The notes: generated by a model from the letters alone, not told the origin. A stretch of 59,966 nucleotides of DNA from Nemertoderma westbladi (GCA_032718475.1 JAUCBJ010000763.1:1-59966); one strand, 5' to 3'; positions 30,172 to 42,790 are shown, counted from the first letter of the stretch. Program-made: numbers and translations.

Positions 30172-31775
30172 ACTCCCAGATATTCCCATTGGCGATATCT
30201 CCTTTGCAGAAGTGAAGGCTGCTGCAAAGAGCATTAAGACCAATCGTGCCAGTGGAGTAGATGGTGTTCCCCCTGAGGTCTTTAAAATACCTGAGTGTTT
30301 AAAGCTCATCTATCCCATCATAGTAGACATGTGCCGTACAACAAGAGTCCCACAAGAAATGAAAACAAATAATTGGTGCCAGTTCCCAAGAAGGGCAACC
30401 TAACACTCTATGGTTCTTTTCGGGGAATCTCATTGATCTCGATTGCTGCAAAGCTATATAATAGAATTCTATTAAATCGCATTAGGGATCCCATTGAGAG
30501 ACTGCTCCATGGAAATTAGAATGGGTTCCGTAAAGGTCGTGGGACCATGGAGCCCATTTTGGCACTTAGAAGGATAATTGAAGAGTTATCAAAAAAGAAA
30601 GACAGGCATCTGGCTGTTATCTTTGTTGACTTCTTCAAGGCCTTTGATTCAGTCTCCCGCTCACGTATGTTCAGCATACTTTCATTATATGGGATTCCTG
30701 ATGAAATTATTGCAGCAATCAGATCAGTATCGATGGTTCGACAACATTTGTGTCTACTGTTGATGGTGACACAGAACCATTTGAAGTGTTATGGGGCGTC
30801 CTCCAGGGAGACACTCTTGCACCATTCTTGTTCATAAGACTATGTTCCACGCATGTCCTTAGATCATCATAATGATGATGGGGTGATGATAACTCCACCT
30901 ACTGGCTCCAGAAGTCGAGGAAATCCTGCCAAGTACCTAACTGATCTAGACTTTGCTGATGACTTAGGAGTACTCTCAGAATCATTAGAGGGAGCCCAAC
31001 GGTTCCTCAGCTCATTAGAACATGCTGCTTCTAGTGTTGGTCTTTTTATTAACTCTAGAAAGACCAAAATTTTGACAGTTTACTTTGAAAGTTCTCAGCA
31101 AGTCTCTGATCGGATGAGCATAAGCTCAAAGGATGGTATGCTTGAGCATGTGGACGACTTCTGTTACCTGGGATCATGGATCCGGAAGTCAGGTGAGAAC
31201 CTTCGAATACGTAAGGGAAAGGCATGGGCAGCCTTGAATAGGCTTTCCAGGATTTGGAAGTCACCGAGAATTAATCGGAAACTTAAGGTCCGATTATTTA
31301 GAGCAGCGGTAGTTCCAGTACTCCTCTATGGGAGTCCATGCTGGGCTCTAACTGCTGAGGACACGAAATCTCTGGATGGCACATTCACAAGAATGCTACG
31401 CCGGGTTCATTGTGTCAAGTACAATGCACACATCTCCAACCAGACACTATATAACATTGGAGGTGTCTCATTGGTTCCCCCAAGCTTGACACTAGAACAA
31501 AATCGCCTCCGCTTTGCAGGATATTGCTTTCGCCGTGAGGACCAGCCAGTGCATAATCATGTACTTTGGCAGCCTCATGGAGTGAATAAGCATGGTGGAC
31601 AGCCCATGACTTTCTTGAGACGCATCTTAAAGGACACTGGCCTTGAAGATGCGGATGATCTAGCAAATGTAATGGGTGATAGGGAGTTGTGGCGGTGCAA
31701 TTTTGTTGACAAGCGGGCACAGCCTTCTTAAAAATGCAGCTGCAATGCAGCATGCCGATGCTAGTAGTAGGAGTA
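30172..31775 (+). mobile_element. LINE copy, most of RT, (TAG)n tail
   Basis: Same family as 15575-16753 but with about 400 bp more on the 5' side: KTNRASGVDGVPPEVFK, then (frameshifted) RGISLISIAAKLYN and GTMEPILALRRIIEELSKK, leading into VIFVDFFKAFDSV. A 1-bp deletion near 30730 and a lesion around 30835 break the frame between A and B/C motifs. From 30853 to 31731 the FADD motif and C-terminal region are open and match the 15.6-kb copy almost residue for residue. The 3' end is a short degenerate (TAG)n at 31757-31775. Confidence 0.9.
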
Positions 31776-32274
31776 GTGCTCAAAACGTCTATTAAACCCA
31801 ACCTTTACCTAAGTAGTATGCTAATAACTCCGCAAATACCTAAGTATTTCAGTCCAAATTTAAAATATTAATAAGGTGCGTTTTAATGCGTCCCTAATTT
31901 GAATAATTGCGCCTAATAACGCTAGGGCCTACTAATTTGGACTAAATTTGGTTGTTGAATGTTGGACTAAAACACTGACGGTGATTCCGGCTTGTCAATG
32001 GTTTAAAAACTGTCACCAAACCCCAAGTGTGAAGCAGCTGTCAGGGTGAACTACCCTGTATACAAGTGATGGAGTTTAATTTGTTCTTCTGGATTTAATG
32101 TCAGAAACATTGGATCCAAAGTTTTCTCAGCAGTTTATAACATAAAGCATCCACTGTCAGTAATGTCGGCTTGTAGTAGTCAGTTATTAGTAGTCAGTTT
32201 GTAATTTTGTCTGTAAATTTGAATTTCCACAAAATGCAAGGGAGGTTGACTATGATAGTTACTGGTAACCCTAT
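31776..32274. other. No gene seen
   Basis: Unassigned non-coding sequence between two LINEs. Confidence 0.5.
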
Positions 32275-32461
32275 TTAATAATAATAATAATAATAATAAT
32301 ATTTATTTATAACGCGCCCTATCAGTTAGTACAAGTTGTTCAGGGCGCAATGATAAAAACCAACTATAGTATCTTAAAAATATATATATAGTTAGTACAG
32401 TAAAAATAAGTTTTGAATAAACTTAATTGTGGAACAGTGAAATAAAAAATTAAAATACAGA

Positions 32462-33290
32462 TTAGTCTGTAGAATACTCCAATCGAAACAGGTGGGTTTT
32501 TAGACGAGAGTTAAACGTTTCGACCGTCGTGGCATTCCGCACATATAGTGGAAGCGAATTCCAGATAGTTGGTGCAGCAACCGAAAAGGAACGTTTACCA
32601 TAGTGCTCCATCCTGTACCGGGGTACAGTAAGTAGCCCAGCACTGCCTGATCTCAATGCACGGATTGGAATGTATGGGACAAGTAGATTGCATAAGTATT
32701 GATGCTATTTTATAATTTATTCGGCGGCGTACAGGTAACCAATGAAGTTCACGCAGTACTGGCGTTATGTGATCCCGTTTACGTGTATTCGTCAGCATCC
32801 TCGCTGCACAATTCTGCACGTATTGTAGTCTTGAAATGTATTTCGCAGGCGACCCATAATATAGTGAATTAAACGCGTCTAGTTTACTGGATATAAGCGC
32901 ATGAATAAGAATTTCGAGCTCTTTATTTCCAAAATAACGCTTTACTTTTGACAGACTATGCAAATGGTAGAACGCGTCTCTGACAGTGATAGCGATCTGT
33001 TTGGAATTCATCATATAACAATCCATTTGATACCCCAGACTACGTGCACCAGATTTGCATTCAATGGTATCAACACCAACTTGAACCTGATGTAGGTTTA
33101 AGTCCGGGTTGAAGCGGGACTGCAAGACCAATATTTCAGTTTTATCTGTATTGAGTTTAAGGAAATGTTTTCTCATCCATGCATTCACATCTTCGAGACA
33201 TTTTTCTGTTACAGTTACCGCATGATTTATATCTGCAGGCGATATATATTTGGGTGTCGTCCGCATATAGATGGTATTTAAGGCCATGTT
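32462..33290 (-). pseudogene. L2-like RT thumb and C-terminal region
   Basis: Follows RT after a frameshift near 33200: WMRKHFLKLNTDKTEILVL, ARSLGYQMD, LEILIHALISSKLDAFNSLYYG, NCAARMLTNTRKRDHITPVL and LHWLPVRRRINYKI. After another shift near 32640 comes the terminal block RSFSVAAPTIWNSLPLYVR...FKTHLF type. These blocks are diagnostic for the L2/CR1 group. Confidence 0.9.
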
Positions 33291-34431
33291 TAATTATCAC
33301 GGAGGACAACGATCGTGTGTAGATACTGAATAATACCGGCCCCAATACAGATCCCTGTGGTAATCCAAACTTAAGTTTTTTCATATCTGAATAAACATCG
33401 CCTATACGGACCTGTTGTTTCCTATCCCCCAAGTAAGATCGGAACCAATCAAGTGCCAGACCATTGATCTTTAAATCCGACCGTAGGATATCTAAGATTT
33501 TTGAATGCTCCACCGTGTCAAAGGCGGCACTCAGATCTAACATAATCATTAAGACTGCGGATCCATCATCAATGTCACGTAAGATACTGTCAGTTACTGC
33601 TAACATCGCTGTTTCTGTTCCATGGTATTTACGATAGGCACTTTGCAATGGTTCGTGTAAGTTATTCAGATTGAGATGACTAATTAGTTGGTCAGCTACC
33701 ACCTTTTCTGTAAATTTCGCAATATATCTCAGATTCGATATCGGTCTGAAATTTTTAAAGATTTCAGGATTGAGTCGAGCTTTCTTCAATATTGGTGTCA
33801 GAATAGCCTCCTTAAATAATGTTGGTACTACTGCCGTTGCTATCGATAGGTTTATCATCAGAGTTATGACGACAAGGAGGGGTCCCAGGCACATTTTCAA
33901 TAGCCTTGTTGGGATGGGATCATTGGGGCCCGATTTCGAGTTACCATCATCTATTAGTTTCTTAACATCATCCTCGCTTACTGGATTAAATTGACTCATG
34001 TTTACCGTATCATTGCCATCCTTTAATTTACCTTTTTCAGTGGGAATGCCGTCGTCGCAAGATGTTGCGAATCCGAGGTTGGTATCATCATTATTGTTCC
34101 TATTGTTCATGTTCATGGATATATCTGTGGGTCCAGTCTCAATATCAATATTGCCTGTTACATTATCATCGTTATCCTCATTCACTTCATTCCGGATACC
34201 AGCTATTTTCTGCTCAAAGTAATTAGAAAATTCATTCGCCAGATTAGTCGGTGAATCATGTGCTGGAAGCCGAGTCTCAGTCCGACGATATAATACCTTA
34301 TTAGCAACCGCGAATAATGTTCTTGTATCCCCCTTATTGTTAGTTATAATCTTATTATAATAAGTTTCCTTTGCTAAATTAATGGAGCTGAGGATAGTTT
34401 TACATTGTTGCCTATACTCGATGCGATCCAC
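33157..34431 (-). pseudogene. L2-like reverse transcriptase
   Basis: 424 codons. The N-terminal linker (INLAKETYYNKII) is followed by ELFSxYF-like helices and an Asn/Asp-rich spacer. RT motifs follow: KSGPNDPIPTRLLK, FRPISNL, IMLDLSAAFDTVEH (A), GLPQGSVLGPVLF (B) and YHLYADDTQIY (C, catalytic YADD). All catalytic residues are present. The frame fails shortly after the YADD box. It joins the endonuclease ORF upstream through a 1-base shift at a poly-T/A run near 34470. Confidence 0.9.
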
Positions 34432-34432
34432 T

Positions 34433-35416
34433 TCAAGTTTGCTTTTTAGGTATTTCCGTTCTAGTTTTCGTTTTTTTGTGCTTTTCTTCCGAAATAAGTG
34501 GAGTATACCACTCTTCCTTTTTGCGGTTTCCGATTGTTTTTTTAATCACCGGTACGTGTTTGTCCAGTATGATCGATAAACTATGATTGTATGAATGTAC
34601 AAGTTGAATTAGGTCCCTCGGATTGTTCCTACAGAGATCCGATGATTCAATATCAGCCACAAAAGCTCCCATATCGATATCCTTCAGATTCCTATAACAT
34701 CTTGCCCCCTTTTCGCAGAGGTCTCTTTTCACATCGATTCGAAAGGTAACCATATAGTGGTCTGAGATACCAATATCTTGGACAGTGAGATCTACAATTG
34801 AATCACGATCTTCTGCGTACACTAATACGAGATCCAATGTGTGACCTTTTCTATGCGTTGATTCACACACAAGCTGATCTATTGCAAAACAGTTAGTCAA
34901 AGAAATAAATTCTGTCGCTTCTTTGTCTGTTTCGTCATCAATATGGAAATTAAAATCCCCGAGTATTATCAACAATCCAGAAGATAATATAAGATACTGA
35001 AGAAATTCTGCAAACTCGTCATAAAACCTACTTGCAGTATGCCCATTGGTTGTGGAGGGACAAGTGCGATAGATTATCACAATTCGAAAAGCAGATTTAT
35101 GTAGAGTCAATAATGTCTCCATGTACTCAAATGTTTCGTATAATTTTCCTTTTACATGAATCATTTTGAAGATATCATTATACAGGCATGCAACGCCTCC
35201 TCCCGTTGTGTGCGTCCGCGCAATGTGTTCAAGATTATATGATGTTGGTCGCAATTCATTTACAGTAATATGGTCATTATCATTTCCCGCTAGCCAAGTT
35301 TCTGTTATAGCTAAAGCGTCCAGTTTGTTATCGATCACATAATCCTTAATGTATGCAGCTTTATTATTTACAGAACGTGCATTGAATAGTCCAAGGCGAA
35401 CACCATGAACATCATC
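34433..35416 (-). CDS. L2-like APE endonuclease, continuous with the minisatellite frame
   Basis: Contains the full endonuclease order: LGLFNARSVNNK, LDALAITETWL (catalytic Glu), GGGVACLY, LLIILGDFNFHID (GDFN), GHTLDLVLV and GISDHYMVTF (SDH with catalytic His). There is no internal stop, so this domain may still be translatable. No ATG lies between it and the repeat array, so its start must be inside or upstream of the repeats or come from another codon. The C-terminus is frameshifted into RT. Role: nicking target DNA. Confidence 0.85.
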   Translation of the reverse strand, partial: DDVHGVRLGLFNARSVNNKAAYIKDYVIDNKLDALAITETWLAGNDNDHITVNELRPTSYNLEHIARTHTTGGGVACLYNDIFKMIHVKGKLYETFEYMETLLTLHKSAFRIVIIYRTCPSTTNGHTASRFYDEFAEFLQYLILSSGLLIILGDFNFHIDDETDKEATEFISLTNCFAIDQLVCESTHRKGHTLDLVLVYAEDRDSIVDLTVQDIGISDHYMVTFRIDVKRDLCEKGARCYRNLKDIDMGAFVADIESSDLCRNNPRDLIQLVHSYNHSLSIILDKHVPVIKKTIGNRKKEEWYTPLISEEKHKKTKTRTEIPKKQT

Positions 35417-38210
35417 ATTTACATTTGTTACACCATTATAATGATTAACGTTTGTTACGTAAGTATCATTAACATTTGTTACATCGGAGTTATCATTAAC
35501 ATTTGTTACATCGGTGCTGTCATTGACATTTGTTACACCTCTAGTTTCATTAACATTTGTTACACCGCAAATCTCATTAACATTTGTTACACCGGAAGTA
35601 TCATTAACATTTGTTACACCGGAGGTATTATGTGTCACATTTGTTACACCGGAGGCATGTGTAACATTTGTTACACCGGAAATTTCTTTAACATTTGTTA
35701 CACCTCTAGTATCATTAACATCTGGTACACCGGAAATATCATTAACATTAATTGTTACACCGGAAATATCATTAACATTTGTTGCACCGGAAGTATCATT
35801 AACATTTGTTACACCGCAAATCTCATTAACATTTGTTACACCGGAAGTATCATTAACATTTGTTACACCGGAGGTATTATGTGTCACATTTGTTACACCG
35901 GAGGCATGTGTAACATTTGTTACACCGGAAATTTCTTTAACATTTGTTACACCTCTAGTATCATTAACATCTGGTACACCGGAAATATCATTAACATTAA
36001 TTGTTACACCGGAAATATCATTAACATTTGTTGCACCGGAAGTATCATTAACATTTGTTATACCGGAAGTATCATTTACATTTGTTACACCGGAAGTATC
36101 ATTAACAATTGTTACACCGGATATATCATTAACATTTGTTACACCGGAGGTATTATGTGTCACATTTGTTACACCGGAGGTATGTGTAACATTTGTTACA
36201 CCGGAAATTTCTTTAAAATTTGTTACACCTCTAGTATCATTAACATCTGGTACACCGGAAATATCATTAACATTAATTGTTACACCGGAAATATCATAAA
36301 CATTCGTTACACCGAAAATGTCGGCAACATTTGTAACACCAAAGGTATGTGTATCATTAACATTTGTTACACCGGAAGCATCATTAACATTTGTTACACC
36401 GGAAGTATCATTAACATTTGTTACACCGGAAGTATCATTAACATTTGTTATACAGGAAGTATCATTAATATTTGTTACACCGGAAGTATCATTAACATTT
36501 GTTATACCGGAAGTATCATTAATATTTGTTACACCGGAAGTATCATTAACATTTGTTATACCGGAAGTATCATTTACATTTGTTACATTGGAAGTATCAT
36601 TAACATTTGTTATACAGGAAGTATCATTAATATTTGTTACACCGTAAGTATCATTAACATTTGTTACACCGGAGGTACGATGTGTCACATTTGTTACACC
36701 GGAAGTATCATTAACATTTGTTACACCGGAAGTATCATTAACATTTGTTATACAGGAAGTATCATTAATATTTGTTACACCGGAAGTATCATTAACATTT
36801 GTTACACCGGAAGTATCATTAACATTTGTTATACCGGAAGTATCATTTACATTTGTTACACCGGAAGTATCATTAACAATTGTTACACCGGAAGTATCAT
36901 TAACATTTGTTATAGCGGAAGTATCATTTACATTTGTTACACCGGAAGTATCATTAACAATTGTTACACCGGAAGTATCATTAACATTTGTTATACCGGA
37001 AGTATCATTAACATTTGTTACACCGGAAGTATCATTAACATTTGTTATACCGGAAGCATCATTAACATTTGTTACATTGGAAGTATCATTAACATTTGTT
37101 ATACCGGAAGTATCATTAACATTTGTTATACCGGAAGTATCATTAACATTTGTTACACCGGAAGTATCATTTACATTTGTTACATTGGAAGTATCATTAA
37201 CATTTGTTACACCGGAAGTATCATTAACATTTGTTACACCGGAAGTATCATTAACATTTGTTACATTGGAAGTATCATTAACATTTGTTATACCGGAAGT
37301 ATCATTAACATTTGTTATACCGGAAGTATCATTAACATTTGTTACACCGGAAGTATCATTAACATTTGTTATACCGGAAGTATCATTTACATTTGTTACA
37401 CCGGAAGTATCATTAACATTTGTTACACCGGAAGTATCATTAACATTTGTTATACCGGAAGTATCATTTACATTTGTTACACCGGAAGTATCATTAACAT
37501 TTGTTACACCGGAAGTATCATTAACATTTGTTACACCGGAAGTATCATTAACATTTGTTATACCGGAAGTATCATTAACATTTGTTACATTGGAAGTATC
37601 AGTAACATTTGTTACACCGGAAGTATCATTAACATTTGTTATACCGGAAGTATCATTAACATTTGTTACACCGGAAGTATCAGTAACATTTGTTACACCG
37701 GAAGTATTATTAATATTTGTTACACCGGAAGTATCATTTACATTTGTTACACCGGAAGTATCATTAACATTTGTTACATCGGAAGTATCAGTAACATTTG
37801 TTACACCGGAAGTATCATTAACATTTGTTACACCGGAAGTATCATTAACATTTGTTACACCGGAAGTATCAGTAACATTTGTTATACCGGAAGTATCATT
37901 AATATTTGTTACCCCGGAAGTATCATTAACATTTGTTATACCGGAAGTATCATTAATATTTGTTACATTGGAAGTATCAGTAACATTTGTTACACCGGAA
38001 GTATCATTAACATTTGTTACACCGGAAGTATCATTAATATTTGTTACCCCGGAAGTATCATTAACATTTGTTATACCGGAAGTATCATTAATATTTGTTA
38101 CATTGGAAGTATCAGTAACATTTGTTACACCGGAATTATCATTAACATTTGTTACACCGGAAGTATCATTAATATTTGTTACACCGGAAGTATCATTAAC
38201 ATTAACATTA
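35417..38210 (-). repeat. 27-bp coding minisatellite, about 100 copies
   Basis: Unit ACACCGGAAGTATCATTAAC followed by ATTTGTT on the plus strand; the minus strand encodes SGVTNVNDT. Units are almost always 27 bp (a few of 30 bp), so frame is kept for 2.8 kb and the array is open in one minus and at least two plus frames. Variation is mainly at three positions (GVT/GIT, NVN/NIN, T to S or A). A higher-order unit of about 249 bp occurs near 35562, 35811 and, altered, 36090. Confidence 0.95.
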
Positions 38211-38224
38211 ACAATATTTAGCCC

Positions 38225-38504
38225 TCAGCCGTCCGTATGTCTCCAAAAAAACATATGAGTGTTGAATTTTCCGCTGTATACTCCTCAGTTGAATTCTTCT
38301 CCGTTGGATTCCCCTCCGCTGAACTCTTCGCCCCTGTATTCTCCTCTGCTGGATATGCCAGCGCTCCATAAACCTATCCAATTAATTGTATTCGCTGTAA
38401 ATTCGCTATGGCTGCATTTTATGTAATATGATCCATATTAGAAATACGTCAACAATTGCTACACAATGAGGGAAAATAAATCAACTGTAATAGCTTTACT
38501 GGTG
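38225..38504. other. Upstream flank of the minisatellite LINE
   Basis: On the minus strand about 30 codons read as Glu/Ser/Thr-rich imperfect repeats (EENTGAKSSAEGN, EKNSTEEYTAENS) before reaching stops, possibly the remains of an ORF1 tail. No promoter is recognisable. Confidence 0.35.
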
Positions 38505-38935
38505 TACAATGTCCTACAGCACCGACCCAGGTACCCGATACTCGGTAGCTACCTGTATCCTACAGCACCAACACTGGTACCCGATACCCGGTACCTACAT
38601 GTATCCTTATAGCACCGACCCCCGGTACCCGATACCCAGTACCTACATATATCCTACAGCACCGACACTGGTACCCGATACCCGGTACCTACATGTATCC
38701 TTATAGCACCGACCCCCGGTACCCGATACCCGGTACCCACCTGTGTATACTACAGCACCGACCCCGGTACCCGATACCTGGTACCTACCTACCTGTATCC
38801 TAAAGCACCAACACCAGTACCCGGTACCTGGTACCTATCTGTATCTTACAACAATGACACCGGTACCCAGTACCTACCTGTATCCTACAGCACCGGTACC
38901 CAGTACCTACCTGTATCCTAAAAGCACCTTACCCA
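38505..38935. repeat. GGTACC-rich minisatellite
   Basis: About eight imperfect units of 46-62 bp built from cctacagcaccgac, ggtacccgatacc and cggtacctacctgtatc. Many GGTACC sites. Open frames inside it are by-products of the repeat. Confidence 0.9.
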
Positions 38936-40973
38936 GAATCGTTTTATCTGTCAATATATATTTTTTATTGGAATCTGAACAGCTGTCGAGAATGGGGTTG
39001 TAAATCATGATGGAAGGGATAAAACGCAAAGTAAATGAAAACTGTATAAAATCATTGGTATTCTTGTAAAATATAATCCCTCAATGAAACCAACTTTATT
39101 TTTTATTTTATACTCTAACTGCTGTTATAAATAATCGCCCTTCATTACAATGAGAATTATCATTGTTTATTACTGATTGTTTTGGTTTGTTTCCATGGGT
39201 TACATACATTTCCAACATTACCATGGATCCGCAATGCTCATTATTACCGTTGTATGGATGGGTGTGACGATCAAAGGTTGATGAAAAATTTCTGTAACAG
39301 GAAGATGGAGTCGAACTCCCAAAAAATACCCTGTAATCGTCTCGCGAACGCGAACGCCTCGACTCGTTCAAGCCAAGAGTATCGTCACAGGTGTGCTGAA
39401 TTCTGTCATCAGTACAATTTCTTAAAGAATGTTAAGAATATTTAGGATTTAAGAAGATCATCTATCTAAGAAGATACAGTACTGTATTTGTAGAACTAGA
39501 GTGACACGACAGGAGACTATATATATATATTCTAGGTGGGATAAATATTTCTCCATTGGACGCAACACCGCCACGGCCGCTATGAGGGAGGTGAATACCG
39601 CGGCCGCTCCTAAAGCCGCAGGCCATCGCTAACTATATAGGTTAACTTGGGATTCTGGGGGACTTTTCGATGAAGGAACTGACCAAATTTTTTTATTTTC
39701 TCACCAGGGGAGCGGCTCGGAATTCTAAGATATTAGCAACTCTAACATTATTAAATCTAACCCTTCGACGGTCACGGCGGACAAAAAACCGTCATTTTTT
39801 CGACAATTTTAAAATTTTTTTGAAAGGCGCTCTACAGTGGCTCGAAAAAACCCTAGGTTATTGCTTAGCCGACGCCGGGATACGATAGAAGGGATTAATT
39901 AGTGAATTCGTTTTTTTTTCAAAAAAGATTACCACGCCTTTTTTCCGAAAATGTCCGTCAAAGTTGAAAAAACGGACAAAATGACTTTGCGGGATCCGCT
40001 GTAACTCGGCTAATATTAATCGTACGGGGACGAAAGTAACGCGGTTGGAAAGGGGAAGAGAGGTACTACCTTCGTATCGAATGGGGGTAAGATATTTATT
40101 GAAATTTCGGGTGGAAAAAGGGGCTGTAACTTTGTCCGTTTTTTCCATCTTTTTTACATAATTATTATTTCCAAAATTTTTAATTCGACAACGCTAGTAG
40201 GAATCTGCCAATTCTTTTTCGGAAAGCGTAGAAGACCACAGGGGCTACATTCCTATCGAATGGGGGTACAAAAAATATGTAGGCAAAGGGGCCCAAAAAG
40301 GGCCAGAAAATAATAAAAAGTTTATAACTAACAACTTTTTTATTTTTGACTCTTGAAGGTTAAAGTACATTTTATACGGTTAATATCGATACGGGGAATC
40401 CAAATATTCGATTGGTTTTGCCGCGCAAACGATATTAAAAAAATTAGGGCCCAAATTATAATTTCACGCTTCAAACTCGCTTCGCGGGAACTCGTCTAGC
40501 TCGAAAAATACATGAGGTCTGGGAGACTTATTTAAACAGTCTTATAGAGCGTCAAATTATCTATCTTTCAACGGTAGTTACAGCGCGCCATAGCTATTAT
40601 ATAACTGAAGCGGCAGACGATCGTGTGAAATATACTACTTATAAAAAAGGGACGAAAAAATTTTTTTTTAATAAATCGCCATTACATTATAATTTAACTT
40701 TTTGCGCCAAAAGTTCCTGTAAAATGTAGCAAATTAACTCCACTATCTTTTTTCTTAACATTTATAATTAAAATAACGAGTTTTAAGGGTCGAAAAATAT
40801 CGCGTAATTTTGGCCCTTTTTTTTTCATTTTTTTTGGGGCGAAAAATACCCCCTCTCAAAAGATAGAAAAAAAAATTACGGCAAAGAATATACCAATTTT
40901 ATTGAATTTGGAGCACCAGAACCGAAATTTAGTCAAAAATAAAAAATATTTTTTTTTGCAAAAAATTATGAAT
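38936..40973. other. AT-rich non-coding region with degenerate repeats
   Basis: Short frames only. At 39290-39390 the minus strand has a B-box-like AGTTCGACTCC with a weak A-box-like TTGGCTTGAACG upstream, a possible decayed SINE. In 40060-40270 tatcgaatgggggta occurs twice about 180 bp apart in similar context, suggesting an old tandem repeat. Nothing else is recognised. Confidence 0.4.
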
Positions 40974-41045
40974 GGTCATATTGGGTTTCGAACCCACGAA
41001 CTTAAGTATCGTTAACGTGATTGATTACCACTAGACTACGTGACC
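40974..41045 (-). pseudogene. tRNA-like sequence (72 nt), degenerate
   Basis: Minus strand starts GGTCACG and ends ATATGACC, pairing at five of seven acceptor positions plus a wobble. An A-box-like TAGTCTAGTGG and a B-box-like GGTTCGAAACC are at the right spacing, and the T arm has a TTCGAAA loop on four pairs. The D and anticodon stems pair poorly and position 33 is not T, so I read no anticodon. Probably a tRNA pseudogene or SINE head. Confidence 0.5.
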
Positions 41046-42790
41046 AAGAGAATTTGAAATTTTCGAGTGATTATTTTTAAACATCAATAACTTTGGTTCT
41101 ACTGGGCCGTTTGATCTGAAACTTTTTTCATTGGATAGAGGATAGATTGTAGTGTGTGAAATAGGATACAACTTGGGAAAAGACTTAGGTGCACTTATTG
41201 CATAATGCACTTAAAAAGTACACATTTTTTCGATATTTCAAACACTATTATTTCCAGTTCCATTCATCGTAGAATGTTATTTTTTGGATTAAAATGTAGT
41301 TTGGAGTGATTTCTAACTATAATCGTAACATTTGTTTAACTTTTTATGTATATAAAGTGACTTAAAATGCCCATGAATATGGTCCAAAATCGCAAATGTC
41401 GCGATTTATTAAATTAGATTTTTTACACTTTTAGTGACTGACACTTGATTATACACCATCGCAGATCGGTAGAGGATAAACATAAGTTTGTTAAATAAGA
41501 ACCACCATTACGATCTGCTGAAGTGCACTTGTACGAATAAGTGTGCAAAAGTACAAATTTTTTAATAAGGTCAATTTATATAGCATTGGGTTCTTTTCTT
41601 TGCAGATACTTTATTTTCATATTAATATGTTGTTTGGCTCATACTGAGCGCATTAGGGATATGCGTACAAATAAGCGGCCCTTATTAAGGCTTCGATTGG
41701 GTTAATAAATAAAACATAAGGTTGTAGTATTCTAAAAAACCAGTGTGATATTAAATGCACTTTAAACAATAAATAGAGATCAGATAACAAATGGAGTACA
41801 CAATTAAAAACTCGCACAATTTTGTACTTATTATATTGCTTCAAATTAATTTAACAGTGGATATTTGGGGGAAGGGGGAAGTTACAGTGTGCATTCGGGG
41901 GAAGTTTGGTGAACTGCATTTATGCAGTGAATCCAAACTTTCCCCTTTTAGATATCGTATACTTAAGACATGCTCGGTTGTCAGGGAAATAATTGTTACT
42001 GTCACACTTTGCTTCCATTTATCCTAATCCTTTATTATTACCCCAGAGATAATAATCAGTAAAAACCAAACTAAACTGTCTTTCATGCAAACAAATTTCT
42101 AACTAAAGACGGGTGAATGACCATGACCATGGAAATAATTTTAAATATAATCGTATATTAACTCTTTGGGGAGGCTTCCAAACCCAAAAACAATTATTTC
42201 GTTACATATAATATAGTAAATAACGTTGTATGTTCTTCTTCCTCTCATAATAAAATATATATGAAATATCTCTGATCGCTGTGCCCTGAACATTTCACAA
42301 CCAAAATGTTTCAGTGTGAAAAGTGTAGGTCTACCACACCCCGCCCAAACAGCCGCAAACGCATAGCCAACAAATTTATCAAAAGTTTACATACATGTTG
42401 TGTTCATGACGAGATGAGTGAAAATTGATCGCGTTATATAAAGTAAAAAATTGAGAGTCGGGCCTGGCTCTTCTCCACTTTCTTACCCAATGGATATGTT
42501 GTTGTTATAATCTAATATTGGGGCGGCTTTCTCTCGGTGATGGTAACTGTAGTTAACTGAAGTTTTAGTCAATTATTTGTATTGGTTGGTTAAAAAATAA
42601 ATAGTATTTTAGACAATTATATTGTGTTATATGTTCTGATGTAGTCAATTATTATTGGATACTAATAGTATTGTAGATGATGATGGTGGTAGCAAGTAAT
42701 GAATCAGCACCCTGTACCTTTTACACACTTTATTAACTTCTAATAGGAATAAAATACCAAATCGTTACTGGAACTTCGTAAATAATAAAA
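41046..42790. other. AT-rich, no gene seen
   Basis: No supported coding or RNA feature; a 78-codon frame at 41791-42027 lacks any domain. Confidence 0.5.

Larger units (their letters stand above)
32275..38224 (-). mobile_element. L2/CR1-like LINE with giant in-frame minisatellite
   Basis: Minus-strand LINE. The 3' end is an (ATT)n microsatellite (32278-32303) after a gcgcgttataaataaat word, the classic L2-type terminus. RT and endonuclease are recognisable and only lightly damaged (three frame changes). Where ORF1 or a linker would be expected, the endonuclease frame is preceded, without interruption, by about 100 copies of a 27-bp repeat. The combined frame is open from the TGA at 38225 to 34433. 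Confidence 0.85.

Noticed and set aside
35405-38221. 938-codon plus-strand frame (GSIINICYT repeats)
   Set aside because: It is the antisense reading of the 27-bp minisatellite. The minus frame joins a real endonuclease domain, and the plus frame has no non-repeat domain.
37077-38258. 393-codon plus-strand frame (PEVSLTFVT repeats)
   Set aside because: Third-frame by-product of the same 27-bp repeat.
38505-38935. Coding frames YPIPGTYMYP-like
   Set aside because: Produced by the GGTACC minisatellite, and Tyr/Pro composition follows from the repeat.
39108-39445. Overlapping 87-codon frames on both strands
   Set aside because: Neither has a domain; the region more likely holds a decayed SINE head.
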